A stretch of 12,798 nucleotides of DNA, from contig JASHSN010000537.1 in NCBI GenBank assembly GCA_030038695.1, positions 1 through 12,798 of the forward strand, given 5' to 3'. Of the stretch, positions 12,527-12,798 are shown in pieces (within the stretch, counting starts at the first letter, position 1; each line of letters starts with the position of its first letter). A program made the position numbers and the translations under genes. Source of the stretch: Nitrososphaeraceae archaeon. GTDB taxonomy: Archaea > Thermoproteota > Nitrososphaeria > Nitrososphaerales > Nitrososphaeraceae. Under the pieces are notes generated by a model. That model ran no database searches and was not told the DNA's origin. It was given only the letters and a program-made list of their open reading frames with translations.

Positions 12527-12798
12527 CTAAAAATCATTTGACTGTTCCACGACAGGCTTTATATCAATTACAGGAGTCCCGTCAACAACCTCGATTGGAC
12601 TAATATACAGGATCTCATCGTTGATCCCTAAGATCTGCACCCCAGAGGGTTTGGACGATCAGGCGATCGAGTTGAAAATACTCCTGTTATCGGACGGGAC
12701 GTATCTCGTTGGGGATGAACCCTTAGGATGTGTCTGTCAGCGAGATGAAGCCAGGTAATAACGATAATGTTGTCGCCGGCTTTCATTCGATCCAATCC
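12527..12798 (-). pseudogene. trmO: TrmO/TsaA-family tRNA (N6-threonylcarbamoyladenosine37) methyltransferase, C-terminal part, frame broken
   Basis: Reading in from the right edge, the minus strand encodes GLDRMKAGDNIIVITWLHLA, DRHILRVHPQRDTSRPITGV, FSTRSPDRPNPLG, then CRS and a TAG. The R-x-H-P-x-x-D/G...RP-x-TGVFxTRSPxRPNPxG block is the hallmark of the UPF0066/YaeB (TrmO) family, which methylates t6A37 of tRNAs using SAM. In another frame the usual C-terminus follows directly: VQILGINDEILYISPIEVVD, GTPVIDIKPVVEQSNDF, TAG at 12529-12527. Normally about three or four residues (of the type LHR) separate PNPLG from V-x-I-L, so a deletion of roughly 10 bases at about 12640 removed them and changed frame. 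The N-terminal part lies outside the window. Family assignment is strong; the lesion looks like a real deletion rather than a homopolymer error. Confidence 0.85.

Noticed and set aside
12385..12603. 72-residue + open frame with one hydrophobic segment
   Set aside because: Its last third is antisense to the well-recognised TrmO C-terminus, and its start region is the hairpin at 12415-12451.
1..12798. tRNA, rRNA or insertion-sequence genes
   Set aside because: No T-loop/cloverleaf pattern, rRNA-like segment, transposase frame or paired terminal repeats with target duplications could be recognised by eye.

Overview
The window looks like a chromosomal, gene-sparse stretch of an ammonia-oxidising-type archaeon (Nitrososphaeria/Thaumarchaeota, probably Nitrososphaera/Nitrosocosmicus-like). 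The grounds are: TATA boxes centred about 25-27 bases before start codons (leaderless transcripts); exported proteins with Sec-type signal peptides followed by dense N-x-S/T glycosylation sequons; a PAC2-family proteasome-assembly-chaperone-like protein; and AT-rich, loosely packed genes. The assignment is inferred from gene style, since no rRNA or other marker is present.

Layout. 1-406: C-terminal end of a surface protein with an Asn-Ser-Thr repeat stalk. 659-924: possible decayed gene. 1069-1248: tiny sequon-repeat exported protein (-). 1769-2368: exported Ig-like protein (+). 2682-3323: exported protein with a Ser/Gly linker and a Tyr/Gly tail (-). 3548-~4090: disrupted exported-protein gene (-). 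4172-5122: cation diffusion facilitator (-) with a 22-nt palindrome in its leader. 5801-6667: short-chain dehydrogenase (-). 6953-7331: frameshifted exported protein (+). 7593-7679: 28-residue zinc-ribbon microprotein (+). 7934-8251: broken DCC-family (DUF393-like) gene (+). 8640-9029: C-terminal remnant of a second SDR, with an internal stop (-). 9134-9550: intact pyridoxamine-phosphate-oxidase-fold protein (+). 9659-10773: PAC2 protein and a 94-residue partner, start and stop overlapping (-). 11181-11459: small Cys-containing exported protein (+). 11595-11736: Cys/His-rich microprotein with a +1 frame break (+). 12090-12224: VapB-like ribbon-helix-helix antitoxin without a visible toxin (+). 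12527-12798: TrmO/TsaA-family tRNA-modification gene with a frame-breaking deletion (-), running off the right edge.

How it fits together. There is no single long operon; most genes are monocistronic, each with its own TATA box. The one clear translationally coupled pair is PAC2 plus the 94-residue protein. Two themes stand out: a set of exported, probably glycosylated envelope proteins on the left, and an unusual concentration of broken genes, especially 6950-9030 and 11595-12798, between intact long genes. The broken genes are recognisable only by joining reading frames, so much apparently empty sequence is genic debris, or the assembly contains indel errors. I did not find a convincing new multi-gene defence or mobile system. 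The most interesting items are the Cys/His microprotein with its frame break, the PAC2-coupled unknown protein, the palindrome before the metal transporter, and the clustering of decay.
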